Source: Candidatus Methylophosphatis haderslevensis (lineage in GTDB: Bacteria; Pseudomonadota; Gammaproteobacteria; Burkholderiales; Rhodocyclaceae). From it: a stretch of DNA of 44,255 nt. Below the pieces are notes generated by a model, which saw nothing but the letters and a program-made list of their open reading frames with translations, searched no databases and was not told the origin of the DNA. The stretch spans positions 1-44,255 of the forward strand of contig JADJSA010000011.1 in assembly GCA_016711925.1 (NCBI GenBank). Direction: 5' to 3'. Shown here piece by piece: positions 25,747-35,831 of this stretch. How positions within the stretch are numbered: the first letter of the stretch is position 1; each line of letters starts with the position of its first letter. Made by a program: the position numbers and the translations under genes.

Positions 25747-28700
25747 ATGGACTTGGCCAAATCGCTCGCGCGGCTCGATGAGGCGGCACTGTCGGAATTC
25801 TTTTCCAACTCGGCCCTCGCCAAGGCGCGCAGCTATGTGAATCGGGTACGCGGCATCGAGCGCGCCGGCACGCTGGTGCGCGCCAAGGTGCAGGGTTCGG
25901 CCTACGCGCCGTATGTGGTGTCGGTACAGTTCGAGGCGCGCGAATTCTTCGGCGCGCCCTCACTGGACATCGGCACCCGCTGCACCTGCCCGGTCGGCAA
26001 TCGCTGCAAGCATGCGGCGGCACTGCTGCTGGCACTGCGCGGTCAGGGCCTGCCGGCCGCCCGGCCGCGCAACGAAGTGGTGCAGTGGGCCAGCGGACTG
26101 AAGAAGCGCATCGAAGCCGCGCACAAGGCAGCCGCGCCGCGGCGCGCGCGCGACGCGCTGTTCTACGTGATCGCCATCAGCAGCGGCGAAACCGGCGCCG
26201 TGCTGCGCATGCTCAAGGGGCCGGTGGACGAATCCGGCCGTCCGCGTGGAGCCTGCATCGACTGGTACAACCACGAACAGGCGCTGCGCAAGCCACCGTC
26301 ATTCGTGCAGGAAAGCGACCTCGACGTGTTTCGCGCCCTGTCGCGCCACGCGCGCAAGAGCGGGCTCTACGGCGACGCCGCGCTCACCGGCAACAGCGGG
26401 GCCGCGCTGCTGGAGAGCGTGCTGGCCACCGGCCGCACGTGGACCACGGGCGATGCGCGCCACGGCGACAACCTGCTGCCGCTGGTGCGCGGCGCGGCGC
26501 GCGGCGGGCGGCTGATCTGGCGCAACCAGGCGGCTGGTCTGGCACCCGGCGTGGCCACCGAACCGCCGGCCAGCATCGTGATGCGAACCGAGCCGATGTA
26601 TTACCTCGACCTGGCACGCGGCGAAATCGGCCGGGTCGAGTCCGACCATGCCGATGTCCTGGTCGACGCGCTGCGCCTGCCGCCGCTGAGCGAGCAGGAA
26701 CTGCCGCTGGTCGCCGCCGCACTGGCCGAGGTGGCGCCCGAGCTGCCTGCCACCCTGCCCGGCCAGAACGGCAAAATCGAGGAACTCGATCTGCCGCTCG
26801 AACCGCTGCTGCGCATCGACACCGTGCCAACCTGGGGCCACGGCCGCCATCGCGACTACGAATACAGTTACCTGCCCGCCGACTACGACTTCGCGCTGGC
26901 GTCGTTCCATTACGGCGAGGCCGAACTGGTCCCCGGCGCCGAACCCGGCGTCGTTTCGCTGCCCGACGGCCGCGCGGTCAGGATCAGGCGCGACAGCGCG
27001 GCCGAGAACAAGGCGCTGGCCGCCCTCGAACGCGCGGGTCTTAAGCCGCTGCGCGCGCACTGGGTGCATTGGCGCGAACCGCGCCGCGAAAGCGACGTGC
27101 ACGCCGGCGGACAGATGCTCGGCCTGGCCAGCGAAACCGCGTGGCAGGGCTTTTTCGCCGAGCATGTGCCGGCGCTGCGCGAGGCCGGCTGGCGCATCGA
27201 ATGCCCTGCAGACTTTCGCCACCGCGTGCTGGCCGTGACCGGCTGGGATGCGCAGATCGAGGAAGATGCCAACGGCTGGTTCGCGCTCTCGCTGGGCATC
27301 GAGGTCGACGGCCGGCGGCTCGAACTGGCGCCGCTGCTGCACCGGTTGTTCCACAACGAATCGCGCTGGCTCGACCCGAACAAGCTCGAACGCATAGCCA
27401 ACGACGAGAACATCATCGTCTTCACCGAAGCGGGCGAGCGCATCGCCATACCCGCCCAGCGAATCAAGCCGCTGGCGCGCACGCTGGTCGATCTGTTCGA
27501 TGCGCCCGAGCGCGGCGCGCTGCGGGTGTCGCGCTTCGATGCGCCGCGGCTGGCCGAAGCGCTCGACGAAAACTGGCAGACCCGCGGCCTGCAGCCGCTG
27601 GAGAACTGGCACGCGCGCATCCGCAATGCGCAGGGCATCAAGGCGCTGGCCCCGCCCGACGGACTGGCGATCGAGCTGCGGCCCTACCAGCTCGAAGGAC
27701 TGGCCTGGCTGCAGCACCTGCGCGCCAACGATCTGGCCGGCATTCTGGCCGATGACATGGGGCTGGGCAAGACGGCGCAGGCACTGGCCCATCTGCTGAC
27801 CGAGAAGCACGCCGGCCGGCTCGACCGGCCGGCGCTGGTGGTGCTGCCGACTTCGCTGATCTTCAACTGGAAGCGCGAGGCCGAGCGTTTCGCGCCGGCG
27901 CTTTCGGTTCTCAAGCTGCAGGGCAAGGCGCGCAGCGAGGCGTTCGCGCAAATTCCGCGCCACGACCTGTGCCTGACGACTTATCCGCTGCTGTGGCGCG
28001 ACCGCGAGCAACTGGCGGCGCACGCCTACCACTATGTCATTCTCGACGAGGCGCAGACGGTGAAGAACGCCGCCAGCCAGGCCGCGCAGGTGGTGCGCCA
28101 GCTCGATGCGCGCCACCGCCTGTGCCTGACCGGCACGCCGCTGGAGAACCACCTCGGCGAGCTGTGGTCGCGGTTCGATTTCCTGCTGCCGGGATTTCTC
28201 GGCGCCGCGAAGGATTTCACCACCCGCTGGCGCACGCCGATCGAAAAGCGCGGCGACCGGCTGCGCGCGGGCCTGCTCGCGCAGCGGGTGGCGCCGTTCA
28301 TCCTGCGGCGCAAGAAGGAAGAAGTGGCCAAGGAGTTGCCGCCCAAGACCATCGTGCTGCGCACCGTCGAACTTGAAGGCCGCCAGCGCGACCTGTACGA
28401 GACCGTGCGCAGCGCGATGGACAAGCGGGTGCGCGACGAGATCGCCGCGCGCGGCTTCGCCCGCAGCCAGATCGTGATTCTCGATGCGCTGCTCAAGCTG
28501 CGCCAGGTGTGCTGCGACCCGCGCCTGCTCAAGCTGCCGGCGGCGGAAAAGGTGAAGGAGCGGGCCAAGCTCGACCTGCTGATGGAGATGCTGCCGGAAC
28601 TGGTGGAAGAAGGCCGGCGCATCCTCGTCTTCTCGCAATTCACCCAGATGCTGGCGCTGATCGAGGACGAACTGAAGCAGCGCGGCATCGCTTACAGCCT

Positions 28701-29076
28701 GCTCACCGGCCAGACGCAAAAGCGCGAAGCGGCGATCGCGAAGTTTCAGGACGGCGCGGTGCCGGTGTTCCTGATCAGCCTCAAGGCCGGCGGCGTCGGC
28801 CTCAACCTGACTGCCGCCGACACCGTGATCCACTACGACCCGTGGTGGAATCCGGCGGTGGAGAACCAGGCCACCGACCGCGCGCACCGCATCGGCCAGT
28901 CGAAGAACGTGTTCGTCTACAAGCTGATCGCCGCCGGCAGCATCGAGGAAAAGATACTGGCGTTGCAGGAAAAGAAAGCCGAACTTGCGGCCGGCATACT
29001 CGGCGAAGACCGCGAGAGCATGGCCAAGTTCGGCGAGGACGAGATCCGCGACCTGCTGGCGGCGTTGCCGGACTGA
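25747..29076 (+). CDS. SWIM zinc finger SNF2-family helicase
   Basis: 1109 residues. N-terminal SWIM finger with Cys79, Cys81, Cys87 and His89 (TRCTCPVGNRCKHAAALLLA). The middle 500 residues resemble the bacterial SNF2 N-terminal region. Helicase core: DDMGLGKTAQALAHLL (Walker A, near 669), LVVLPTSLIFNWKREAERFA, ILDEAQTVKNAASQAAQVVR (DEAQ box, near 766), LCLTGTPLENHLGELWSRFD, FSQFTQMLALIEDELKQRGI and ATDRAHRIGQSKNVFVYKLI. A DNA-dependent ATPase that moves on duplex DNA; the cellular role of bacterial members is poorly known. The ATG at 25747 follows CACACG with no strong ribosome site; AGGCACAATTGCCG at 25709 may be the -10. Confidence 0.95.
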   Translation: MDLAKSLARLDEAALSEFFSNSALAKARSYVNRVRGIERAGTLVRAKVQGSAYAPYVVSVQFEAREFFGAPSLDIGTRCTCPVGNRCKHAAALLLALRGQGLPAARPRNEVVQWASGLKKRIEAAHKAAAPRRARDALFYVIAISSGETGAVLRMLKGPVDESGRPRGACIDWYNHEQALRKPPSFVQESDLDVFRALSRHARKSGLYGDAALTGNSGAALLESVLATGRTWTTGDARHGDNLLPLVRGAARGGRLIWRNQAAGLAPGVATEPPASIVMRTEPMYYLDLARGEIGRVESDHADVLVDALRLPPLSEQELPLVAAALAEVAPELPATLPGQNGKIEELDLPLEPLLRIDTVPTWGHGRHRDYEYSYLPADYDFALASFHYGEAELVPGAEPGVVSLPDGRAVRIRRDSAAENKALAALERAGLKPLRAHWVHWREPRRESDVHAGGQMLGLASETAWQGFFAEHVPALREAGWRIECPADFRHRVLAVTGWDAQIEEDANGWFALSLGIEVDGRRLELAPLLHRLFHNESRWLDPNKLERIANDENIIVFTEAGERIAIPAQRIKPLARTLVDLFDAPERGALRVSRFDAPRLAEALDENWQTRGLQPLENWHARIRNAQGIKALAPPDGLAIELRPYQLEGLAWLQHLRANDLAGILADDMGLGKTAQALAHLLTEKHAGRLDRPALVVLPTSLIFNWKREAERFAPALSVLKLQGKARSEAFAQIPRHDLCLTTYPLLWRDREQLAAHAYHYVILDEAQTVKNAASQAAQVVRQLDARHRLCLTGTPLENHLGELWSRFDFLLPGFLGAAKDFTTRWRTPIEKRGDRLRAGLLAQRVAPFILRRKKEEVAKELPPKTIVLRTVELEGRQRDLYETVRSAMDKRVRDEIAARGFARSQIVILDALLKLRQVCCDPRLLKLPAAEKVKERAKLDLLMEMLPELVEEGRRILVFSQFTQMLALIEDELKQRGIAYSLLTGQTQKREAAIAKFQDGAVPVFLISLKAGGVGLNLTAADTVIHYDPWWNPAVENQATDRAHRIGQSKNVFVYKLIAAGSIEEKILALQEKKAELAAGILGEDRESMAKFGEDEIRDLLAALPD

Positions 29077-29122
29077 CAGGCCGGCAACGCCGGCTTGATG
29101 CCGGAGCAGGCCGGTCAGCCGG

Positions 29123-29863
29123 TCAGCCGATCAGCTTCTTCATGCGCTCGGCGCGCTCCTTCGGCGCCGGATGGGTGGAGGTCCACCCGCCCCCACCGCC
29201 GCTCATCGCGGCGAGCTTCTCGAGCGCAGTGACCGCACCCTTCTTGTTCGAGCCAATCTTGGTCAGAAACTGCTGCACGGCGTAGTCGTCGGCGGCGTTT
29301 TCGTTGCTCTGCGAGTGCTGCGCGACCACTACTTTGGCCATCAGATCGCCGATCTGCGAATCGGCCAGCACGGCCACCGCAGTGTTGCCCGACGAGGCGG
29401 CCGTCTTCTGCGCCGCGCTGGTGGCAAGGGCGGTCTGCATGCGCGACTTGCTGTGGCCCAGCTTGATGTGGCCGATCTCGTGACCGATGACGTAGCGGAT
29501 TTCGTCGTCGGTCATCGCATCCATCAGACCGCTATAAAAGCGAATCGCGCCGTTGGGGCAGGCAAACGCATTGATCTGATTGGAATCGTAAACCTTGAAG
29601 TCGAGCTTGAGGCCGTCGAACGATTGCAGGCCGGACGTGAGCTTCGCCATGCGCTGGCCGTACTTGCTCGACGCACCGAGAATCTTTGCCTGCTTGTCCT
29701 GGGCAGCGACCATCTGCGCCGCGTAGCCGGACACTTCGGCATCGGTCAAGCTGGCGGCTTTGGCAAGATCGCCGGCTGCGGACAAAGCGCCGCCGGCATC
29801 CATGTTCTTGCAACCAACGAGAATAAGGGCGGGAGCGGCAACAACAAAATCGCGACGGCGCAT
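29123..29863 (-). CDS. M48-family zinc metallopeptidase, lipoprotein
   Basis: 246 residues. N-terminus MRRRDFVVAAPALILVGC combines a twin-Arg-like motif with a lipobox (Cys18), so it is probably anchored to the outer membrane facing the periplasm. Zinc motif VIGHEIGHIKLGHSKSRMQT and the third-ligand region NENAADDYAVQQFLTKIGS are those of LoiP/YcaL-type peptidases. The C-terminus GGWTSTHPAPKERAERMKKL is typical. The start at 29863 is preferred over ATG 29869 because AAGGGG is seven bases upstream of the former. Confidence 0.92.
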   Translation of the reverse strand: MRRRDFVVAAPALILVGCKNMDAGGALSAAGDLAKAASLTDAEVSGYAAQMVAAQDKQAKILGASSKYGQRMAKLTSGLQSFDGLKLDFKVYDSNQINAFACPNGAIRFYSGLMDAMTDDEIRYVIGHEIGHIKLGHSKSRMQTALATSAAQKTAASSGNTAVAVLADSQIGDLMAKVVVAQHSQSNENAADDYAVQQFLTKIGSNKKGAVTALEKLAAMSGGGGGWTSTHPAPKERAERMKKLIG

Positions 29864-30098
29864 GGACATACCCCTTGGAAAATGGTGAAGGAAAACGGCT
29901 GGATGAGGACAGCAAAACGGGCGGCTGCTCGATTCGTCGGGAATCCGCCCGGGACTGCGAAAACATGACGTTGGAGCATAACACATTGGCGCCGGCCCAT
30001 TCATCCGATTCGCATTGGCACGCCCCGTCGCGGCGGCGCGAACGCGCAGCGGATTGTCGATACACGGGGCCGGATGCGCTAGCAGCGCCAAGCTGCGA

Positions 30099-30190
30099 CC
30101 CGCATGGATGAACGATCTACAGGAATGCAAGCCTGGGAGCAAGCACTGGCGCGGCTCGCCGGGCATGCCGGTCTGAAAGGCCCGCCGGAT
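30099..30190 (+). repeat. REP-like repeat copy (two blocks)
   Basis: Block one ACCCGCATGGATGAACGATCT (30098-30118) and block two GGCATGCCGGTCTGAAAGG (30163-30181) match the family seen at 25567, 43827 and 44185. It lies beyond the tolC stop. Confidence 0.6.
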
Positions 30191-30205
30191 GCGGCTTCCA
30201 GCCTA

Positions 30206-31532
30206 TCAGGGTTCGAGCAGGGCGTTGATCTGCTGCACGTCGTCCTCGCCCAGCGAGCCGGCGGCGGCCTTCAGGCGCAGTTGCGCGAGCAGCGTGTCGT
30301 AGCGCGCCTTGAACAGGTCGCGCCGGGTGGTGAAGAGTTGCTGCTGGGCGTTGAGCACGTCGATGTTGATGCGCACGCCGACTTCGTAGCCGAGCTTGTT
30401 CGAATCGAGCGCCGACTGCGAGGACACCAACGCCGCCTCGAGCGCCTTGACCTGCGCCGTGCCGCTGCTGACGCCGAGGTAGGCCTGGCTGGCCGCCAGC
30501 GCCGGCGGCGCGCCGGGCACTGTCCAGATCGCTTGCCGCCTTCTGCTTGAGCGCGGCCGCTTCGCGTTCGCGCGACGAGACCAGCCCGCCCTGGTAGAGC
30601 GGCACCGCAACCTGCACGCCGATGACATTCGAATCGGTCTCCGAGGTGCCGAACGAAATGCCGCCGGAGCCCAGGCCTTTCGAGTGGTTGCGCGAGGCGA
30701 CCAGATCGACCGTGGGATAGTGGCCGGCGCGCTGACGGTCGATTTCGCGTGTGGCGATCTGCAGCCCGGCCTGCTGCGCCTGGACCGAGTAACTGTTCTG
30801 CTCCGCGGCGGACACCCACTGCTGGATGTCGTCCGGCTGCGGCCGGCTGATCTGCACCGTCGACTTGAGCGCCTTCAAGGCATCCGGCTCCTTGCCGACC
30901 ACCTGGCGCAGCGCCTGGCGCTTGATGTCGAGATCGCTTTGCGCGGCGATTTCCTGCGCCACGGCGAGGTCGTAGCGCGACTGCGCTTCGTGGGTGTCGA
31001 CGATGGTCGAGGTGCCGACTTCGAAGTTGCGCTTGGCCTGTTCGAGCTGCTCGGCGATCGCCTTCTTCTGCCCCTGCGCCACGGTCAGCGTGTCCTGCGC
31101 CAGCAGCACGTCGAAATAGGCCTGCGAGACGCGCAGTATCACGTCCTGCCGGGCCTGGGCGAACACCGCTTCGGACTGCGCCACCTGCAGTTTCGACTGG
31201 TCATACGCGACCAGGTTCTGCCAGCGGAACAGCGGCTGGGTCAGTTGCAGCACATAGCCGTTGGAATTGAAGCGCGAGTCGGCTGCTGCGGGCCGCTTGA
31301 CTTCGAGGTCGTTCCAGTTGCTGTTGGCAGACAGGCCGATGGTCGGCAACAGGCCGGCGCGCGCCTGCGGAATCTTCTCGCGGCCGGCATCGAGCTGGGC
31401 GCGCGAGGCGGCGAACTGGCTGTCGTTGGCGAGCGCATCGCGATAGGTTTGCAGCAGATCGCCGGCGCGCACTGCGGGCGCAAACAGCAGCGCGGCGCTC
31501 AGTCCGAGAATGATCGAAATCCTGTGCTGCAT
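30206..31532 (-). pseudogene. tolC: TolC-family outer membrane channel protein, one frameshift
   Basis: Signal peptide MQHRISIILGLSAALLFAPA, then GDLLQTYRDALANDSQFAAS and GLLPTIGLSANSNWNDLEVK, the usual TolC start. The two repeats of the OEP fold continue to DLDSARRAAGAGG, where one extra G near 30502 shifts the frame. The correct C-terminus ALAASQAYLGVSSGTAQVKA, DSNKLGYEVGVRINIDVLNA and RDLFKARYDTLLAQLRLKAA follows in the next frame to the stop at 30206. The joined protein has about 440 residues, normal for TolC. As read, the channel would lose its last 100 residues. It closes the minus-strand cluster with rhodanese, pcm and the RND genes. Confidence 0.9.
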
Positions 31533-31555
31533 GCGACTCTCCGGTTGTCTTCGGC

Positions 31556-31873
31556 TCAATAGGTGGGCATCGTTGGATCGACGTTGCGCGCCCAGGCGGC
31601 GATGCCGCCGCTCAGATTGACGACATCGGCAAACCCCTTCGATTCAAGGAACAAGCCGACCTGCATGCTGCGCGCGCCGTGATGGCAGATGCAGACGATG
31701 CGCCTGGCCGGATCGAGTTCGGCGACGCGCTGCGGCACGCTCTGCATCGGCATCAGTTGCGAGCCCTCGATGCGGCAGTGGTTGTATTCCCACTGCTCGC
31801 GCACATCGAGCAGGATCGGCCGCTCGCCGGATTCAAGCTCACCTGCCAGTTGCGCCGGCGTGATCTGCTGCAT
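31556..31873 (-). CDS. Single-domain rhodanese
   Basis: 105 residues. Rhodanese fold with LLDVREQWEYNHCRIEGSQL and the active-site loop CHHGARSMQVGLFLESKGF (catalytic Cys in CxHGARS). It probably moves sulfane sulfur; no signal peptide. It lies between pcm (17 bases) and tolC (23 bases) on one strand, a neighbourhood common in betaproteobacteria. Confidence 0.93.
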   Translation of the reverse strand: MQQITPAQLAGELESGERPILLDVREQWEYNHCRIEGSQLMPMQSVPQRVAELDPARRIVCICHHGARSMQVGLFLESKGFADVVNLSGGIAAWARNVDPTMPTY

Positions 31874-31890
31874 CGCGATTTTCGGGCGAA

Positions 31891-32550
31891 TCAGAAAACG
31901 AAGCTGTCCTTGTGCGGCGCGTTGGCGAGCGCGGCGACATTGGTTTCGAACAGGTTGAGCGTCTGATAGACGCCCGCGGCGGTGCACGTGACCAGTTGCA
32001 CGGACATCGCCGGCGGCTCGCCGACGATCCCGCACAGCCGCCCGCCGACCTTGAGCTGTGCCAGCAACTCGTGCGGCAGCGCGGGCAACGAGCCCGTCAG
32101 CACAATCGCGTCATAGGGCGCATGGGCCGGCCAGCCACGAACCGCATCGCCCAATTCGACCGAAACATTGGTGACATGCGCATGATCGAGATTGCTGCGC
32201 GCCATCGCCACCAGCGCCGGGTCGATCTCGACAGCGTGAACTTCCTCGGCCCGGGCGCCGATCAGCGCGGCCAGATAGCCGGAACCGGCGCCGACCTGCA
32301 GCACCCGGTCGGCACGGCGCGGCGCCAGCGCCTGCAGCATGCGCGCCTCGACCTTGGGTTCGAGCATGGTCTGGCCGTTGCCCAGCGGCACCTTGATGTC
32401 GGCGAACGCGAGATTGCGGCAAGCCGGCGGCACGAAGTTCTCGCGCTTGACGGCGAACAGCAGGTCCAGCACATCCTGGTCGAGCACGTCCCACGGCCGG
32501 ATCTGCTGCTCGACCATGTTGAACCGTGCCCGCTCGAAATCCATGTTCAT
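31891..32550 (-). CDS. pcm: Protein-L-isoaspartate O-methyltransferase family protein
   Basis: 219 residues. Class I SAM fold: FNMVEQQIRPWDVLDQDVLD, LEPKVEARMLQAL, VLQVGAGSGYLAALIGARAE (SAM loop), VHAVEIDPALVAMARSNLDH, APYDAIVLTGSLPALPHELL. The N-terminus and QTMLEPKV motif are PCMT-like, but the SAM loop is QVGAGSGYLAAL rather than the classical IGTGSGYQ, so substrate specificity may differ. GGGAG lies six bases before ATG 32550. A gap of 121 bases separates it from the RND gene. Confidence 0.88.
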   Translation of the reverse strand: MNMDFERARFNMVEQQIRPWDVLDQDVLDLLFAVKRENFVPPACRNLAFADIKVPLGNGQTMLEPKVEARMLQALAPRRADRVLQVGAGSGYLAALIGARAEEVHAVEIDPALVAMARSNLDHAHVTNVSVELGDAVRGWPAHAPYDAIVLTGSLPALPHELLAQLKVGGRLCGIVGEPPAMSVQLVTCTAAGVYQTLNLFETNVAALANAPHKDSFVF

Positions 32551-32671
32551 CTGTCGCTCCCTGGTTGCAGATCCCGGCTCGTCACCGGGCGCGCCGTTCA
32601 AAGCCAGTCATTTTACCCGCACTTGACAGGCCGCCGCGTTGCGACAAGCCGACAAGCCGGCAAATTCCGGG

Positions 32672-35600
32672 CTAGCGGCCGCCGGGTGATTCCGCCAAAC
32701 CTTCAGGATGCGAGTCTGTCTGCGCGGCAACTGGTGCAGGCTCGTCGCGCCGCACCCGGAACCAGGCCGCGTACAACGCCGGCAGGAACAGCAGCGTCAG
32801 CACCGTCGCCACCAGCAGGCCGCCCATGATCGCCACCGCCATCGGACCCCAGAAAATCGATCGCGTCAGCGGAATCATCGCCAGGATGGCCGCGGCGGCG
32901 GTCAGCATGATAGGCCGGAAACGGCGCACCGCGGCATCGACGATCGCATCCCAGCGCGGCCGGCCGGCGGCGATGTCCTGCTCGATCTGGTCGATCAGGA
33001 TCACCGAGTTGCGCATGATCATGCCGGCCAGCGCGATCACGCCGAGGGTGGCCACAAAGCCGAACGGCGCCTGGAAGGCCAGCAGCGCGAGCGCCGCCCC
33101 GATGATGCCCAGCGGCGCGGTCAGGAACACCAGCAGGGTGCGCTGGAAGCTCTGCAATTGCAGCATCAGCAGCGTCAGGATGATCACCACCAGCAGCGGC
33201 ATGTTGGCATTGATGCTGTCCTGGCCGCTCTTGCTCTCTTCGATCGCGCCGGCGATCTCGATCCGGTAGCCGGGCTGCATGTTGGCGCGGATGGCGTCGA
33301 GCTTGGGATCGATCAGCATCGCGGCGTGCGGCCCCTGGATGCCGTCCGGCACTTCGGACTGCACGGTGATGGTCGGCTCGCGCCCCTGGCGCCAGATGAT
33401 GCCGGGTTCCCACACCAACTCGCCGCGCGCCAGTTGCGACAGCGGCACCGAGCGGCCGTTGCCGGTCGGGATGTTGGCGTCGTAGAGGCGGCCGAGCACG
33501 TTGCGCTCGTCGAGCGGCTGGCGCATCACGATGTCGATCAGCCGGTCGCCCTCGCGCAAGGTGCCGATGGTGGTGCCGGTCAGCACCGTCTGCGCGGCGC
33601 GCGCCAGGGTCTGCGAGCTGATGCCCAGCGCACGCGCCTTGTCCTGGTCGAGATCGAGGCGCAGCACCTTGATCTGCTCGTTCCAGTTGTCGTTGACGCC
33701 GACGGTGTTGGGATCGGCCCGCATCACCTCCTTGACCTGGTCGGCGTACTTTCTCACCAGCGCGGCATCCGGCCCCTTGACGCGAAACTGCACCGGGTAG
33801 GCCACCGGCGGTCCGTTGGGCAACAGGTTGACGCGGCCGCGCACGTCGGGAAATTCCGCCGCCAGCACGGCTTTGATTTTCTCGCGCACGCGCTCGCGCG
33901 CCACCACATCCTTGGTGCGCACGAAAAGTTGGGCGAAATTGGCGTGCGTCAGTTGCTGGTCGAGCGGCAGAAAAAAGCGCGGGCTGCCGGTGCCGACATA
34001 GGTGACGAAGTTGACCACATCGGCCGCAACCTCGGGGCGCTGGAGGAAGGCCTCGAAGCGCTTGGCCTCGCGTTCCGACGCCGCGAAGCCGGCACCTTCG
34101 GACAGCCACAGTTCGACGTTGAGTTCCTCGCGGTTCGAGTTCGGGAAGAACTGTTGCTGGATGAAGCGGAAGCCGAAAATACCCAGCGCAAATACGGCCA
34201 GCGTTATGACAATCACCGTCTTGCGCTGCGCGACGCACCAGTCGACCAGCGAGCGGAACCGCCGATAGCCAGGGGAATCGAAAGGATCGTGCGCCCCGCC
34301 CGCCGGCGGCTTCTCGTTGAGCAGCAAGTAGCCGATGTAGGGTGTGAAGAACACCGCCGCGACCCAACTGACCAGCAGCGCGATCGCATTCACGGCGAAG
34401 ATCGAGAACGTGTATTCGCCGGCAACCGACTTGGCAATGCCGACCGGCAGAAACCCCGCAACCGTGATCAGGGTGCCGGTGAGCATCGGCATCGCGGTCG
34501 ATGTGTAGGCAAAAGTCGCGGCATCGAGCCGCTCGTAGCCCTCTTCGAGCTTGCGCACCATCATCTCGACGACGATGATCGCGTCATCGACCAGCAGGCC
34601 CAGCGCGATGATCAGCGCGCCGAGCGAGATTTTCTGGAAATCGATGTTGAACAGCCACATGCACAGAAATGTCACCGCCAGCACCAGCGGAATCGTCATC
34701 GCCACCACCAGGCCCGGCCGCATGTCCACGCGCAGCGGTTTGGTGTGCAGACCGAGCGACAGAAAACTCACGCCGAGCACGATCAGCACCGCCTCGCTCA
34801 AGGTGCGCAGAAATTCGCCGACCGAACGCTTGACCACCCGCGGCTGGTCGGCCACCTGCGCAACCTCGATGCCGACCGGCAGGTCGTTGCGGATTTTGCT
34901 CATCGCATGGTCGAGGTCGTGGCCGAGCTGGACGATGTCGCCGCCCTTGGCCATCGACACGCCGACGCCGATGACCTCCTTGCCGTTGAAGCGCATCTTC
35001 TGCACCGGCGGATCGGCGTAGCCGCGCGTCACCTTGGCGAAGTCGCCGAGGCGAAAGGCGTTGCTGTTGCCCGGCACGCGCAGCACCAGATTTTCCAGGT
35101 CGCGCTCGTCGCGGAACTGGCCCGACACCCGCACGTGCAGGTCCGATTCCGCCGTTACCAGCGTGCCGGCGGGCTCGATGACATTCTGCGCGTTGAGGGC
35201 GGCGACCACCTGTTCGATGCCGATGCCCAACTGCGCGAACTTCTTGTGCGAAAACTCGACGAACACCTTCTCGTCCTGCACGCCGAACAACTCGACCTTG
35301 GCGACGAACGGCACGTGCAGCAGTTGCTGCCGCGCGTAATCGACGTAATCCTTCAACTGGTGGTAGTCGAATCCGTCGGCAGAGAACGCGTAGAGCGAGC
35401 CGTAGGTGTCGCCGAATTCGTCGTTGAAGAACGGCCCCTGGGTGCCGGCCGGCAACTGGCCGCGAATGTCGCCGACTTTCTTGCGCACCTGGTACCAGAT
35501 GCCGGCCACCTCCTTCGGCGGCACGCTGCCCTTGAGCACGACGAAGATCAGCGACTCGCCGGGCTTGGAGTAGCTGCGGACCTTGTCGACGTATGGCGTT

Positions 35601-35827
35601 TCCTGCAGCTTGCGTTCGATGCGGTCGGTCAGTTGTTCTTCGACCTGCAGGGCGGTCGCCCCGGGCAGCCGCGAATTCACCACCATGACGCGGAATGTGA
35701 AATCCGGGTCTTCGTTCTGGCCGAGCTGCAAGTAGGCGAACACGCCGCCGAGCAGCAATATCACCAGCAGGTAGCGCGTCAGGGCGGCGTGCCGGATCGC
35801 CCATTCCGAGATGTTGAATCCGCGCAT
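32672..35827 (-). CDS. RND-family efflux transporter permease
   Basis: 1051 residues, full length for the HAE-type RND family. N-terminal helix WAIRHAALTRYLLVILLLGG, porter-domain start QNEDPDFTFRVMVVNSRLPG, GLLVDDAIIVVEMMVRKLEE (TM4 with the Asp-Asp proton-relay pair) and LLFLPALYAAWFRVRRDEP at the end. It would export substrates from periplasm and inner membrane with the adaptor directly upstream and a TolC channel. Four bases separate it from the adaptor. The NEDPDFTFR signature is shared with a subgroup of uncharacterised pumps; the substrate cannot be told. Confidence 0.95.
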   Translation of the reverse strand: MRGFNISEWAIRHAALTRYLLVILLLGGVFAYLQLGQNEDPDFTFRVMVVNSRLPGATALQVEEQLTDRIERKLQETPYVDKVRSYSKPGESLIFVVLKGSVPPKEVAGIWYQVRKKVGDIRGQLPAGTQGPFFNDEFGDTYGSLYAFSADGFDYHQLKDYVDYARQQLLHVPFVAKVELFGVQDEKVFVEFSHKKFAQLGIGIEQVVAALNAQNVIEPAGTLVTAESDLHVRVSGQFRDERDLENLVLRVPGNSNAFRLGDFAKVTRGYADPPVQKMRFNGKEVIGVGVSMAKGGDIVQLGHDLDHAMSKIRNDLPVGIEVAQVADQPRVVKRSVGEFLRTLSEAVLIVLGVSFLSLGLHTKPLRVDMRPGLVVAMTIPLVLAVTFLCMWLFNIDFQKISLGALIIALGLLVDDAIIVVEMMVRKLEEGYERLDAATFAYTSTAMPMLTGTLITVAGFLPVGIAKSVAGEYTFSIFAVNAIALLVSWVAAVFFTPYIGYLLLNEKPPAGGAHDPFDSPGYRRFRSLVDWCVAQRKTVIVITLAVFALGIFGFRFIQQQFFPNSNREELNVELWLSEGAGFAASEREAKRFEAFLQRPEVAADVVNFVTYVGTGSPRFFLPLDQQLTHANFAQLFVRTKDVVARERVREKIKAVLAAEFPDVRGRVNLLPNGPPVAYPVQFRVKGPDAALVRKYADQVKEVMRADPNTVGVNDNWNEQIKVLRLDLDQDKARALGISSQTLARAAQTVLTGTTIGTLREGDRLIDIVMRQPLDERNVLGRLYDANIPTGNGRSVPLSQLARGELVWEPGIIWRQGREPTITVQSEVPDGIQGPHAAMLIDPKLDAIRANMQPGYRIEIAGAIEESKSGQDSINANMPLLVVIILTLLMLQLQSFQRTLLVFLTAPLGIIGAALALLAFQAPFGFVATLGVIALAGMIMRNSVILIDQIEQDIAAGRPRWDAIVDAAVRRFRPIMLTAAAAILAMIPLTRSIFWGPMAVAIMGGLLVATVLTLLFLPALYAAWFRVRRDEPAPVAAQTDSHPEGLAESPGGR

Positions 35828-35831
35828 CGGA

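Noticed and set aside
26299..28887. 862-codon open frame antisense to the SNF2 helicase
   Set aside because: Composition is typical of a shadow frame and the helicase is intact on the plus strand.
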